Positions 17,051-27,701 of a stretch of 64,000 nt of DNA are shown piece by piece. Both the position numbers and the translations under genes were made by a program. The stretch spans positions 1-64,000 of the forward strand of contig JAFDXX010000004.1 of assembly GCA_018267705.1 (NCBI GenBank), read 5' to 3'. Positions within the stretch are counted from its first letter, which is position 1. Every line of letters starts with the position of its first letter. Below the pieces are notes generated by a model that was given only the letters and a program-made list of their open reading frames with translations, was not told the DNA's origin and did not search any database. This stretch comes from Bacteroidota bacterium (GTDB lineage: Bacteria > Bacteroidota > Bacteroidia > Chitinophagales > Chitinophagaceae).

Positions 17051-17401
17051 TCATAATTTGGGAAAGAAAATAATTGCACCAATTATCCCACTTATAATAC
17101 ATGCCCAAAGTACGGCTCCGGCAGCTATATCTTTTGCTTGCTTAATAAGTGGATGTGTTTCGGGGTGTATGGCATCGCATAGTTTTTCTATTGCACTATT
17201 TATCATTTCTAAACCAATAACTATTGTTATACATAAACATACAATTAACCATTCGGTTTTATTGATATTAAAATAATAACACATTAAAAATATAAACAAT
17301 GCAATACTTAGTTGAATTTTAGAATTTCTTTCTTTTTTAAAGAAGAAAAATATCCCGTTTAATGCGTTGTTAACCGATTTTAGAAATGTTTGTTTTTGCA
17401 T
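17051..17401 (-). CDS. dgkA: Diacylglycerol/undecaprenol kinase (DgkA type)
   Basis: This is a small integral membrane kinase of about 116 residues. The frame extends to a TTG at 17434, but the ATG at 17401 fits the family length. The DgkA catalytic region is clear: E.INSAIEKLCDAI near the middle, then HP.IK.AKD.AAGAVL. Three transmembrane helices are visible. In Gram-negatives it recycles diacylglycerol; related enzymes phosphorylate undecaprenol. It is convergent with the beta-barrel gene and 43 bp downstream of the SDR gene. Confidence 0.88.
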   Translation of the reverse strand: MQKQTFLKSVNNALNGIFFFFKKERNSKIQLSIALFIFLMCYYFNINKTEWLIVCLCITIVIGLEMINSAIEKLCDAIHPETHPLIKQAKDIAAGAVLWACIISGIIGAIIFFPKL

Positions 17402-17444
17402 AAAAAGTAATATAGCAGTAATATTATTTTGCAAACATTGTGGT

Positions 17445-18158
17445 TTATTTTTTTGGAGTAGTTGGTCTTACTTCTATTTTACTGGGTAGTGTTCTCGGAT
17501 GCATTTTTAAAAGTGAAATAACTATTTCGCCTAAATCTTCAGGCTGAATTTTCCATGCATCTTCTTCGTTGGGGATATGGTTATTGAAGTACGATGTAAC
17601 AGAGCCGGGCATAATTGTAGTTACTTTAATACCATATTTGCGTAAATCTAACATAATAGCTTGTGTAAAACCAACCAAACCGTATTTACTTGCATTATAA
17701 GCACTGCCTTTTTCAAAAAAATTTGTACCTGCTAAGCTTGCAATAGTTATAATATACCCTTGTGTTTTTTTTATTGCATCAATACTGGCTTTTACTGTAT
17801 TAAATACACCGGTAAGATTGGTATCAATAGTTGTTTTCCATTCTTGTGGTGTTAAGTTTTCAATTGAATTTAAAATACCAATACCGGCGTTAGCTATAAC
17901 AACATCTAATTGTCCAAAATGTTTTATTGTTTGTTGTATAGCTTTTGTTTCATCTTCAAAACAACTTACATTAGACTGAATAGCTAACACATTTGTTTTG
18001 TTTGCATTGATGCTTTTTGCAGCTTTTGTTATGGTTGCTAAATCTCTTCCCGTAATAGCTACTTTCATTCCTTCGGCTACCAAACTTTTTGCAATGCCTA
18101 AACCAATGCCTTTACTGCCGCCGGTTATATAGGCTACTTTGTTTTCTAATTTGTTCAT
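17445..18158 (-). CDS. Short-chain dehydrogenase/reductase
   Basis: This is a classical SDR of 237 residues. The nucleotide-binding TGGSKGIGLG is at 12-21, NAG near 90-92, and the catalytic set is Ser141, Tyr154 and Lys158 (YNASK). The first strand is followed by a basic residue (GRD near 37-39), which favours NADP(H). Substrate specificity cannot be read. It is probably co-transcribed with dgkA downstream. The 226 bp upstream hold no gene that I can support. Confidence 0.88.
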   Translation of the reverse strand: MNKLENKVAYITGGSKGIGLGIAKSLVAEGMKVAITGRDLATITKAAKSINANKTNVLAIQSNVSCFEDETKAIQQTIKHFGQLDVVIANAGIGILNSIENLTPQEWKTTIDTNLTGVFNTVKASIDAIKKTQGYIITIASLAGTNFFEKGSAYNASKYGLVGFTQAIMLDLRKYGIKVTTIMPGSVTSYFNNHIPNEEDAWKIQPEDLGEIVISLLKMHPRTLPSKIEVRPTTPKK

Positions 18159-18384
18159 TATAAAAATATTTAAAGTTTCTTTTTAAAAAATTATATACGA
18201 AGATTGAGGCAATACAATAATTACCTGAAGAAAAAATAGTATAATTTTTTCTGTTATGCTTATTTGAAGCTAATACATTTAATTGAAAATATTGGGGAAG
18301 TTTAGTTTCTTCCATATTGCAAAAGTATTCAATTACTTTGCATTACTGTTTGTTGAAATGTATATCGGGATTTTGAAAACTTTA

Positions 18385-18801
18385 TTATTTGTGCATTTGT
18401 TTTCTTTCTTGCTGGCGTTTTTCTAATTCTTTTTTTACTTCTGCGGCAAAATCTTTTTCAATTATAAATACTTTATTGGCACGCACATCAGAACCGAGAA
18501 CTTTTTTAAATTCAGCAAAATATTTTTTCTTAACGTTTAAAATTGCTTCATCAAAAGTTATTTCGTTTTTATTATTAGCTTGCCTTGTTTGTTTTAGTTC
18601 ATTAATGTATTCGTAATAAACCGGCCAAAATTTTTGAGCCTCGCTGGTTGTAAGGTCTAGCTGTTTGGTAATGTATGCTATTTTTAATCCTTGTAGCCTT
18701 GCACCATTATTTTGATTTTGTGCGGGTGGTTGTGCCCCAGGTTGTTGAGAGAATGTAACAATACAATTTATAAGAAAAAATATGAATAAAATCTTTTTCA
18801 T
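18385..18801 (-). CDS. Small secreted Spy/CpxP-like helical protein
   Basis: The 138-residue protein has a signal peptide (residues 1-18, ending TFSQ), then a Gln/Pro/Asn-rich linker and a helical domain. LTTSEAQKFWPVYYEY resembles the LTxxQ-type motif of periplasmic Spy-like chaperones and sensors. The C-terminal half is strongly basic and likely coiled-coil. It is the last gene of a unit with an ECF sigma factor and a membrane protein, so it may be a stress-induced periplasmic protein or part of the sensing system. Its function is inferred only. Confidence 0.68.
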   Translation of the reverse strand: MKKILFIFFLINCIVTFSQQPGAQPPAQNQNNGARLQGLKIAYITKQLDLTTSEAQKFWPVYYEYINELKQTRQANNKNEITFDEAILNVKKKYFAEFKKVLGSDVRANKVFIIEKDFAAEVKKELEKRQQERKQMHK

Positions 18802-18816
18802 TAAAATAATAATTAA

Positions 18817-19548
18817 TTAACTATTTGATTTGGCTGTGATAGTGTTTTTTTGAGAAACATCTCCACTATTATTGATATATTCTTGTAATTCTTCATCGCT
18901 TAGTAATTGCATTTCACTGCTTATATATATACTGTCGGTATTAAATATGCTTGTGTTGGTTCTTTCGTCATTAGCTACATCGGAATGGGTTGGGTGCGTG
19001 TTTAAATAATTTTGTAGTTCTTCATCACTTAGTTTGTTTACTTCATTATTTAAATCAAAACTACTTTTTTTATGCCCTGCAGAATACATAAAGGCTCCGG
19101 TAACTAAAACACCGGCCATAACCGCTGCAGCTGTGTAATTAAACCATTTGCGAACAATATTTATTGAAATAATTTTTGCTTTTCGTTCAATTTTTACACC
19201 TTCTAAACTTTGTAAAGAGTCAAAATAATATTTCGGAACATGATAGGTGTTTTCTTTTGAAAGAGTGGTTAAGAGTGGAGCTGTTTTATTTAATTCGGAA
19301 ATAGTTTCTTGCTTACGAATTTTATTAATTATTTTTTCTGCTAAGCCATCAAAATAATTAGCAGATACAGTAAAAACATTGCTGTTTATTGTAGCTAAAA
19401 ATGCATGCGTTTTAGCTCTACTTACAGATTCTTTTAAAAAAGTATCAAAGTAGTTTTCAGGTAATTTGTAAGGCACTTTGTTTGAAAGTGCAGCTAAAAT
19501 CGGTGCAAATTCGTTTAATTCATTTAATATGTTAACTCTATTTTCCAT
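18817..19548 (-). CDS. Single-pass membrane protein, probable anti-sigma partner
   Basis: The 243-residue protein has one transmembrane segment at about 138-157, with roughly 137 residues on one side and 86 on the other. The N-terminal part holds two related copies of a motif: LNEFAPILAALSNKVPYKLP, then ENYFD (11-35), and LNKTAPLLTTLS.., then VPKYYFD (86-110). A VSANYFD is also present near 61. The C-terminal part repeats LSDEELQ.Y twice. It lies 57 bp downstream of the ECF sigma gene, the usual place for an anti-sigma factor, but it does not show a recognisable ZAS or FecR domain. Confidence 0.6.
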   Translation of the reverse strand: MENRVNILNELNEFAPILAALSNKVPYKLPENYFDTFLKESVSRAKTHAFLATINSNVFTVSANYFDGLAEKIINKIRKQETISELNKTAPLLTTLSKENTYHVPKYYFDSLQSLEGVKIERKAKIISINIVRKWFNYTAAAVMAGVLVTGAFMYSAGHKKSSFDLNNEVNKLSDEELQNYLNTHPTHSDVANDERTNTSIFNTDSIYISSEMQLLSDEELQEYINNSGDVSQKNTITAKSNS

Positions 19549-19605
19549 CTAAACTTTTATATAGACAGCTTTTTTACTGTTTGGTTTAATTATTTTAATT
19601 ATTTT

Positions 19606-20151
19606 TTAATTATTTTTTATAAAATCTTCAATTTTTTTAGCGGCGTGGTGGTAACTTGCCTTTAATGCCCCCTCGCTGGTTTCAAGTATTTTGCTCATTG
19701 CTTCGTAAGGCATTTCATCATAATAACGTAAATTAAAGACTACTCGTTGTTTTTCTGGCAGTTGCTGAATGGCTAATTGTAATTTCCATTCTAATTTATT
19801 GCTGTCAAAATTGTCTTCTGCCTTTATTCTATTACTTAATGCACTTTCGCCATCATTTAAAGTTACAATTGTTTTTTTCTTTTGTTGCTCTATAAATGTT
19901 AAACATTCATTAGTAGCAATTCGGTACATCCAAGTGTATAGTTGACTATCTTCTCTAAAACTTTCCAATCCTTTCCACATTTTAATAAAAACGTTTTGCA
20001 ATACATCATCTGCATCATCATGCACAACCACCATTCTTCTTATATGCCAGTATAGTTTTTCCTGGTATTTTTTTACTATAGAAGTAAATGCTTTTTCTTT
20101 TGTAGCGGGTTGGTGAAATTCTTGTAATAGTTCTTTATCGTCAATTATCAT
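19606..20151 (-). CDS. ECF-type RNA polymerase sigma factor
   Basis: The 181-residue protein has sigma region 2 at about 20-95 (DADDVLQNVFIKMWKGL, then TWMYRIATNECL). Region 4 is at about 125-175 (LPEKQRVVFNLRYYDEMPYEAMSKIL, with GALKASYHHAAKKI). There is no region 1 or 3, as expected for the ECF class. It heads a - strand unit with a membrane protein and a Spy-like secreted protein, suggesting envelope stress sensing. The gene is divergent from atpD. The sequence CAAGTATA at 20180-20187 is one mismatch from a -7 box on the - strand. Confidence 0.92.
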   Translation of the reverse strand: MIIDDKELLQEFHQPATKEKAFTSIVKKYQEKLYWHIRRMVVVHDDADDVLQNVFIKMWKGLESFREDSQLYTWMYRIATNECLTFIEQQKKKTIVTLNDGESALSNRIKAEDNFDSNKLEWKLQLAIQQLPEKQRVVFNLRYYDEMPYEAMSKILETSEGALKASYHHAAKKIEDFIKNN

Positions 20152-20359
20152 GCAGGGAAATTAAATAATTAAGGGAACACAAGTATAGACAATTCTTGTT
20201 TTAGGAAGTTTAATTTTTTGTAATAGCAAACTAAACTTTATTTTTTATGGTTATTTTAGCCAGAAACATTTATTGAAAAGAGATATTATAGGTAGGTTTA
20301 AATATGGCTTAAAAGTTGGAGTTCAGAAAAATCAGTTTTTTTAAAATCCTTTATACCCC

Positions 20360-20367
20360 TACCTTTG
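20360..20367 (+). promoter_or_regulatory. -7 promoter box (TACCTTTG) for atpDC
   Basis: TACCTTTG matches TAnnTTTG and lies 42 bp before the atpD start. A T-rich run replaces a clear TTG box at -33. It would give a leader of about 37 nt. Probable promoter of the two-gene ATP synthase unit. Confidence 0.5.
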
Positions 20368-20391
20368 CCGCCAATTTAAGCATACCTGTAA

Positions 20392-21903
<1,512 letters not shown>

Positions 21904-21919
21904 TTACTAAATTCTAACA

Positions 21920-22171
21920 ATGACATTAGAAATATTAACACCCGAAAAAAAACTGTATAGTGGCGATGTATATGGTGTACAATTACCGGGAACAGATGGT
22001 TTGTTTGAAGTATTAAATAATCACGCACCTTTAATAAGTGCATTAGGTAAAGGAAGTGTAAAAATATTAATAAGCAAATCAAACACAGAAAATTACACTA
22101 TTAGTGGCGGCTTTGTAGAAGTGTTGAATAATAAAGCTACAGTTTTAGTAGAAAATGTAAAAGAAGCTTAA
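21920..22171 (+). CDS. atpC: ATP synthase F1 subunit epsilon (short form)
   Basis: This 83-residue protein contains only the N-terminal beta-sandwich domain of epsilon (LEILTPEKKLYSGDVYGVQLPG, then HAPLISALGKG). The C-terminal two-helix domain, which inhibits ATP hydrolysis in other bacteria, is missing. Short epsilons are normal in Bacteroidota. It couples F1 to the c-ring rotor. It is co-transcribed with atpD and followed by a strong hairpin terminator. Confidence 0.93.
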   Translation: MTLEILTPEKKLYSGDVYGVQLPGTDGLFEVLNNHAPLISALGKGSVKILISKSNTENYTISGGFVEVLNNKATVLVENVKEA

Positions 22172-22198
22172 ATAATATTTAAGTATTTTGAAATATTG

Positions 22199-22230
22199 AA
22201 TAGCCTTCAAATAATTATTTGAAGGCTATT
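22199..22230. terminator. Bidirectional hairpin terminator
   Basis: AATAGCCTTCAAAT (22199-22212) and its exact reverse complement (22217-22230) form a 14-bp stem with a 4-nt loop. It lies between convergent atpC and the S41-like gene, 27 bp and 4 bp from their stops, so it can serve both. Confidence 0.85.
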
Positions 22231-22234
22231 GTAT

Positions 22235-23722
22235 TTATAGCTTTGTACGAATTAAATTTTTAATTGTATCTAATTTAATATCAATATTTTTTTTAATAGC
22301 TGTTGATGAAGGCGAAATATAAATATCAGGTAAAACACCACTTCCGTTTTTAATTCTATTGGTATTTAATATCACTTTAAATAAAGGCAGTCTAACACGT
22401 AAATGAGAGGTAGGTAAAATAATATCAGGAATTTGCATTGCCGTATTACCGTAATAACCTCCACCTGTTTCTTCGCCTACTAATGTAACATTGTGTTGCC
22501 CCTTCATTATGCCTGCAAACATAGTTGCGGCACTATAAGTATAACCACCTGTTATGATATAAATATGCCCGTTAAAATGATGTTTTGTTTTTAGTTTAAA
22601 ATAATGTTCTTCGGTACGTTGTTGATGATAATTGCCATCTACTTTTTTAGCAGTAAAAAAATTTAAATTCAACCATTGTATAATACCCGGGTGAATATAT
22701 TTTTTATATGCTAATTTTCTTGTAATAGCTTCAACAGTATCAGCAATATTAAAAGCAGTATCTTTTGTATACTGTGTAAGTTTTACAAAATTATCTACGT
22801 TACCTCCGCCATTTTCTCTTAAATCAATTATTAGATTTTTTAAATTCTTTTTATGTATGATCCTGAAAGATTGCCTAAAAAATTTTTTAAGTTTTGCTTT
22901 TCCAAAAGTTGTTAAACGCATATAAGCTGTGCTAAAAGAAGTATCAATACTTAATGATCTTTTTTGTTGTAATGAAGAAATTTTAATTTTCTTTTCATTT
23001 TCTGGATTTAAAGAAATGGTAGTGTCTTTTTTTGTAACTGTATCTTTTTTTAATGTAAAATTTGAAATAATAGTTTGCTTTTTATTGCCTAATGAATCTA
23101 TATAATTAATGATGTATTCTTTTTCTAATCCAAATATATTTTTATACCATCCGCCAAAGTTGCCACTAATAACCTGGTACTTGTAATTGGTTGCATAGCC
23201 ATCTGTGCTAATATATGGAAACATAGCTGCAGTAATAGTTTCAATAGTTTTTCCGTTTATAGAAGTGATAATTGTGCCGGGCTTTAATACAGTATTTTTC
23301 TTTACTAAATTTCTTAAAACTACCATACTGTCTTGCCAAACTTTTATGCTTAAAGGGAATGTAGGATAAATATGGTTGGAGATATGTTTATTATATTGTT
23401 TTGAAAAACGAACTGAAGTATGACCGCAATGAATAGCACTTATAGCATAAGCAACTTTATTGCGAAATTCAGTTTCAGTTAATGAGTCTGTAATGCTGTT
23501 GATGATAGTATTAAATCTTGTATCTAAAGAATCTTTAGTAGTGTACCAATAAAGGGAGGGATGATTAGCTTCTAAAATTTTTTTAAGTAATACAACATCT
23601 TCTTTTAATTTTTGTGCAGCATATTTTTGATTGAATTGATAGTGTGCGGTTCTTGTTAATGAGCAAGAAGTAAAAAATAAAATTGCGATTATATAAAAAA
23701 ATATATTACTGCATTTTTGCAT
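22235..23722 (-). CDS. S41-family peptidase-like lipoprotein
   Basis: The 495-residue lipoprotein has an N-terminal lipobox ending FFTSC, with acceptor Cys20. The C-terminal half is an S41 (tail-specific/CtpA-like) domain, with LIIDLRENGGGN near residue 290-300 and the nucleophile region GGYTYSAATMFAGIM near 390, where the Ser follows Tyr. A PDZ-like region around GTIITSINGKTIE lies at about 145-160. It is probably an outer-membrane or periplasmic serine peptidase of unknown target. It is 13 bp downstream of thiL, so the two may be co-transcribed. Confidence 0.82.
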   Translation of the reverse strand: MQKCSNIFFYIIAILFFTSCSLTRTAHYQFNQKYAAQKLKEDVVLLKKILEANHPSLYWYTTKDSLDTRFNTIINSITDSLTETEFRNKVAYAISAIHCGHTSVRFSKQYNKHISNHIYPTFPLSIKVWQDSMVVLRNLVKKNTVLKPGTIITSINGKTIETITAAMFPYISTDGYATNYKYQVISGNFGGWYKNIFGLEKEYIINYIDSLGNKKQTIISNFTLKKDTVTKKDTTISLNPENEKKIKISSLQQKRSLSIDTSFSTAYMRLTTFGKAKLKKFFRQSFRIIHKKNLKNLIIDLRENGGGNVDNFVKLTQYTKDTAFNIADTVEAITRKLAYKKYIHPGIIQWLNLNFFTAKKVDGNYHQQRTEEHYFKLKTKHHFNGHIYIITGGYTYSAATMFAGIMKGQHNVTLVGEETGGGYYGNTAMQIPDIILPTSHLRVRLPLFKVILNTNRIKNGSGVLPDIYISPSSTAIKKNIDIKLDTIKNLIRTKL

Positions 23723-23735
23723 TGCAAACTATGTA

Positions 23736-24767
23736 TTATTTTGTAAAAGCATTCCAGCCTTGTGCAGTAATATTATGTGTGCTGCCACCTTTGGTTTGTA
23801 GTTTGCAACCTTGCTCTATATCGGTAGTATAGCCAATTACACTTATTTCTTCATTCAAAACAATTTTATCGTAATCTTCTTGCTTTAAGGTGAAGATAAG
23901 TTCATAGTCTTCTCCACCGTTTAATGCACAAACGGTAGGGTCTAATCCAAATTTAAATGCGGCGTTTTTGGCGGCATCGTGTATAGGAATTTTTTCTTCA
24001 TACACAACACAACCTAAATTACTTTGTTTGCATATATGTAAAACTTCGCTACTTAATCCATCGCTTACATCCATCATTGATGTGGGTGTAATATCATTTT
24101 CAGTAAAAAAATTAATTATATCTTTTCGTGCTTCGGGTTTTAATAATTTTCTTACAATATAATCTTCGCCTTCAAGGTCGGGTTGTATTTGTGGATTTTC
24201 TAAATAAATTTTCTTTTCTCTTTCCATTAAAGTTAAACCTAAAAAAGCTCCGCCTAAATCTCCACTTACACAAATCAAATCTCCTTTTTGTGCAGTGTTT
24301 CTTTTTATAAATTTATCGGGTTGCACTTCTCCAATAGCTGTAACAGATATAATAAATCCTTTATTTGAAGAAGAGGTATCTCCGCCAACTAAATCAACAC
24401 CATATTTTTCGCAGGCCGCATAAACACCTTCGTAAAATTCATCTAAAGCTTCAATGCTAAAACGATTGCTAATGCCAATGCTAATGGTTATTTGTGTGGG
24501 TGTTGCATTCATTGCATACACATCACTAATATTTGCAATTACACTTTTATAACCTAAATGTTTTAAAGGGGTGTACATTAAATCGAAGTGGATGCCTTCA
24601 ATTAATAAATCGGTGGTAATAACGGTTTGTTTGCCAAAATGATCTATAACGGCTGCATCATCTCCAACGCTTACAATGGTTGATGCATTTTGTATTTCAA
24701 AGTTTTTGGTAAGATGTTCAATTAAACCAAACTCTCCCAGTGTTGATATTTCTGTTCTGTTAGACAT
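23736..24767 (-). CDS. thiL: Thiamine-monophosphate kinase
   Basis: The 343-residue protein matches ThiL across its length. The start is LGEFGLIEHL, then VGDDAAV near 37-43, ITTDLLIEGIHFDL, GGDTSSS near 128-134, and MMDVSDGLSSEV. It phosphorylates thiamine monophosphate to the active cofactor thiamine pyrophosphate. No other thiamine genes are adjacent. About 90 bp separate it from suhB upstream on the same strand. Confidence 0.94.
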   Translation of the reverse strand: MSNRTEISTLGEFGLIEHLTKNFEIQNASTIVSVGDDAAVIDHFGKQTVITTDLLIEGIHFDLMYTPLKHLGYKSVIANISDVYAMNATPTQITISIGISNRFSIEALDEFYEGVYAACEKYGVDLVGGDTSSSNKGFIISVTAIGEVQPDKFIKRNTAQKGDLICVSGDLGGAFLGLTLMEREKKIYLENPQIQPDLEGEDYIVRKLLKPEARKDIINFFTENDITPTSMMDVSDGLSSEVLHICKQSNLGCVVYEEKIPIHDAAKNAAFKFGLDPTVCALNGGEDYELIFTLKQEDYDKIVLNEEISVIGYTTDIEQGCKLQTKGGSTHNITAQGWNAFTK

Positions 24768-24858
24768 TAAGCTGAATGTTAGATGTAATGAATAGTAGTT
24801 TTAGAATTTTGAAAAAGATGATGATGTTAAATTGGTATAAAATATATTTTGTACTTTT

Positions 24859-25638
24859 TTATACCTCTCCTCCGTTTACAATTTTTACAACTGCATCATG
24901 AATTTTTCCGTTAGTGGCAATTAACCCTGGTTGATATGGATTATAATAATTACCGGCAAGGTCTGTAACTTTTCCGCCAGCTTCTTCTACAATTATAAAA
25001 CCTGCAGCACTATCCCAAGCACTTAATTTATGTTCGTAAAAGCCATCAAATCTTCCGGCTGCAACCCAACATAAATCAATGGCTGCACTGCCTAATCTTC
25101 TTACCGGAATTCCTTTTCTAATAAATTTTTCAAATACTTGTAATGGGCCGTTAGGTGTATCTAAATATGTGTAGGGGAAACCTGTAACCAAACAACTTTT
25201 TATTACTTCTGTTTTATTGCTTACAGAAATTTTTTTGTTATTTAATGTTGCACCTTGATTGCGTTCGGCAAAATAAAATTCATTAATAAATGGATTATAT
25301 ACAGCACCCATTTGCATTTTACCATTTTTTTCTATACCAATGCTTACGCAACAAATAGGAATACCGTTGGCATAATTTACGGTACCGTCAATAGGATCAA
25401 TAATCCATTTGTATTCACTTTCCTGAATTATTTCTCCGGCTTCTTCACTTAAAATATAATGATTAGGAAATTCTTTTTTAATTACACTTAGAATAGCTTC
25501 TTCACTTTTATGATCTACTTCTGTAACTAAATTATTAATTCCTTCTTTGTTAGAAACAGTAAAATGCCTGTCAAAATATTCTTTCATTATTGCAGCACCT
25601 GCTTCTGTTGCTTTTATAAGAGTTTGTTGTAATAGCAT
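24859..25638 (-). CDS. suhB: Inositol-monophosphatase family protein
   Basis: The 259-residue protein shows the metal-dependent phosphatase motifs. The acidic SEEAGE lies near 70-75, DPIDGTVNYANGIP near 86-99, and WDSAAGFIIVEEAGG near 208-222. It is likely an inositol-1-phosphatase or a relative acting on other sugar or nucleotide phosphates. A TATATTTG box on the - strand (25650-25643) ends only 4 nt before the ATG, so the transcript may have almost no leader. It is divergent from the glycosyltransferase gene. Confidence 0.9.
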   Translation of the reverse strand: MLLQQTLIKATEAGAAIMKEYFDRHFTVSNKEGINNLVTEVDHKSEEAILSVIKKEFPNHYILSEEAGEIIQESEYKWIIDPIDGTVNYANGIPICCVSIGIEKNGKMQMGAVYNPFINEFYFAERNQGATLNNKKISVSNKTEVIKSCLVTGFPYTYLDTPNGPLQVFEKFIRKGIPVRRLGSAAIDLCWVAAGRFDGFYEHKLSAWDSAAGFIIVEEAGGKVTDLAGNYYNPYQPGLIATNGKIHDAVVKIVNGGEV

Positions 25639-25705
25639 ACGGCAAATATACGCTTGCAGCTGCTAATACTTGTATTTGGCAGCTTGTTGGTAAACGCATT
25701 ACTTC

Positions 25706-27628
25706 GTGCTGAATAAATTAAAATTGTTAGTTTCTGTTATTATAGTTAATTACAATGTAAAATATTTTCTGGGGCAATGTTTAGCCTCAGTGCAAAATGC
25801 TTTATTAGGCATAAAAGCAGAAATTATTGTGGTTGATAACGCCTCTACCGATAATAGTTGTGCTTATTTAAAAACATATTTTCCGTTTGTAAAATTAATA
25901 GAAAATACAACCAATGCCGGGTTTTCAAAAGCCTGTAATGCAGGTGCAGCAATAGCTTTGGGAGAATTTATTTTATTTTTAAATCCTGATACTTTAATTG
26001 ATGAAATAGTAGTAAAAGAAAGTATTGCATTTATTAAATCTCAAAAAAATATTGGTGCTGTTGGTGTGCAAATGATTGATGGCAGCGGAAAATTTTTGCC
26101 CGAGAGTAAAAGATCTTTCCCTTCAGTTATTTCTTCGTTTTATAAACTAACAGGTTTGGCCTCTTTATTTTCTTCTTCAAAAAAAATTAATAAATACGGG
26201 TTAGGTAATTTTAATAAAAATGAAATACATGAAGTAGATGCTTTGTGTGGTGCATTTATGTTAATGCCTAAATATGTGTTTACTATGTGTAATGGTTTTG
26301 ATGAACAATTTTTTATGTATGGAGAGGATATTGATTTATGCTATCGTATAAAACAATTAAATTATTGCAATTATTATTTGGGTAACTTATCTATTATACA
26401 TTTTAAAGGAGAAAGTATTCATAAACCCAATATTAAGTACACTAAAATATTTTATGGTGCAATGAAGGTTTTTGTTGAAAAACATTATGCAAAAACCAAA
26501 GCAATACAATATGCAACAATTATTCAATGGCTTATTAATATAACCGCTATCGCAGCATTTATAAAACAAGGAGTAAGAAAATTTTTCTTGCCTTTGTTAG
26601 ATGTTGTAATTGTTTATGCTTCTCTTTTTAGAGTAAAACAAATTTGGGTAAATTATATAAAAAACGGAGTAGAGTTTAATACTTATTTTATAACCTATGC
26701 CATACCGCTTTATACTATTGCATTTGTATTAGCTGCAGTAGTGTCGGGTATTTACGATAATGTATATAAACCCTCAAAAGCTTTACTGGCTTCTGTTTCG
26801 GCAACTGTTGTTTTATTAGCTTTTTATTCTTTATTACCCGAAAACATTCGCTTTTCAAGAGGTGTTGTGTTGGTAGGAAGTATTGTAGCAACTATTTTAA
26901 TAACGGTAAGTAGATGGGTTTTACTACACTTTAAAATAGGGAATTATCAGAATTTCTCTTTATTAAAATCGGTTATTATTGGTACTGAACAAATGGCAGA
27001 AAACATTATTGCTCTTTTAACAAAGTTTAATTTACAAGAAAAAATAATTACAACAATTGCTATTAAAAATTATACTAAAGAGTTGAAAGAAAACATAACC
27101 CGCTTCAACATAAATGAAATAATTTTCTCTAATCCCGAATTATCTGTTCATGAAATTATTCTTATAATGAAACAATATGCCAAGCAATGTTGTTTTTCAT
27201 TTTACAATAGCTCAACTAATACAATTATAAATAGTTACAATAAAAACAAAACAGGTATTTCTTATAGTGTTAATGGTGCATTCAACCTTTCAATGTCCTA
27301 TTATAAAAGATTAAAACGATGGGTAGATATTGTTGCATCTTTTATGCTGTTACTAACCTTCCCTTTACAACTTTTATTTATTAAAAACGGTTTTAAAGCA
27401 ATTAAAAACTGTTGGCAAATTTTTATAGGTTACAAAACTTTTGTTGGTTATCATTTTTACAATAACCATCTTCCTTTTATTAAACCTTCTGTTATACAAT
27501 GCTCTTCAACAAAAAATGCATTAAATAAAGAAGTTTTAGTTCAAGCCGATAAACAATATGCAAAAGATTATGATTATTTAACAGATATTAAACTCATAAT
27601 TTTTAATTACAAACAGCTTGATAAATAA
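25706..27628 (+). CDS. GT2 glycosyltransferase fused to a polyprenyl-phosphotransferase-like membrane region
   Basis: The frame has no ATG near its start; GTG at 25706 is the likely start (640 residues). Residues about 8-260 form a rhamnosyltransferase-like GT2 domain (VSVIIVNYN, VDNASTDNS, FLNPDTLI, FMYGEDIDLCYRI). Three or four transmembrane segments follow at about 310-410, then a soluble segment resembling the nucleotide-binding-like domain of WcaJ/PglC-type enzymes. The end, YKRLKRWVDIVASFMLLL, looks like the first part of a bacterial sugar transferase, but the catalytic remainder is short or absent. The fusion suggests surface glycan synthesis. The second half is the less certain part. 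Confidence 0.75.
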   Translation: MLNKLKLLVSVIIVNYNVKYFLGQCLASVQNALLGIKAEIIVVDNASTDNSCAYLKTYFPFVKLIENTTNAGFSKACNAGAAIALGEFILFLNPDTLIDEIVVKESIAFIKSQKNIGAVGVQMIDGSGKFLPESKRSFPSVISSFYKLTGLASLFSSSKKINKYGLGNFNKNEIHEVDALCGAFMLMPKYVFTMCNGFDEQFFMYGEDIDLCYRIKQLNYCNYYLGNLSIIHFKGESIHKPNIKYTKIFYGAMKVFVEKHYAKTKAIQYATIIQWLINITAIAAFIKQGVRKFFLPLLDVVIVYASLFRVKQIWVNYIKNGVEFNTYFITYAIPLYTIAFVLAAVVSGIYDNVYKPSKALLASVSATVVLLAFYSLLPENIRFSRGVVLVGSIVATILITVSRWVLLHFKIGNYQNFSLLKSVIIGTEQMAENIIALLTKFNLQEKIITTIAIKNYTKELKENITRFNINEIIFSNPELSVHEIILIMKQYAKQCCFSFYNSSTNTIINSYNKNKTGISYSVNGAFNLSMSYYKRLKRWVDIVASFMLLLTFPLQLLFIKNGFKAIKNCWQIFIGYKTFVGYHFYNNHLPFIKPSVIQCSSTKNALNKEVLVQADKQYAKDYDYLTDIKLIIFNYKQLDK

Positions 27629-27701
27629 GTTATTGGCATACACTATTTTTGCAGTATTATTATTAGCTTCGTAGTATATAGTATACACCAATTCAACTTT
27701 A

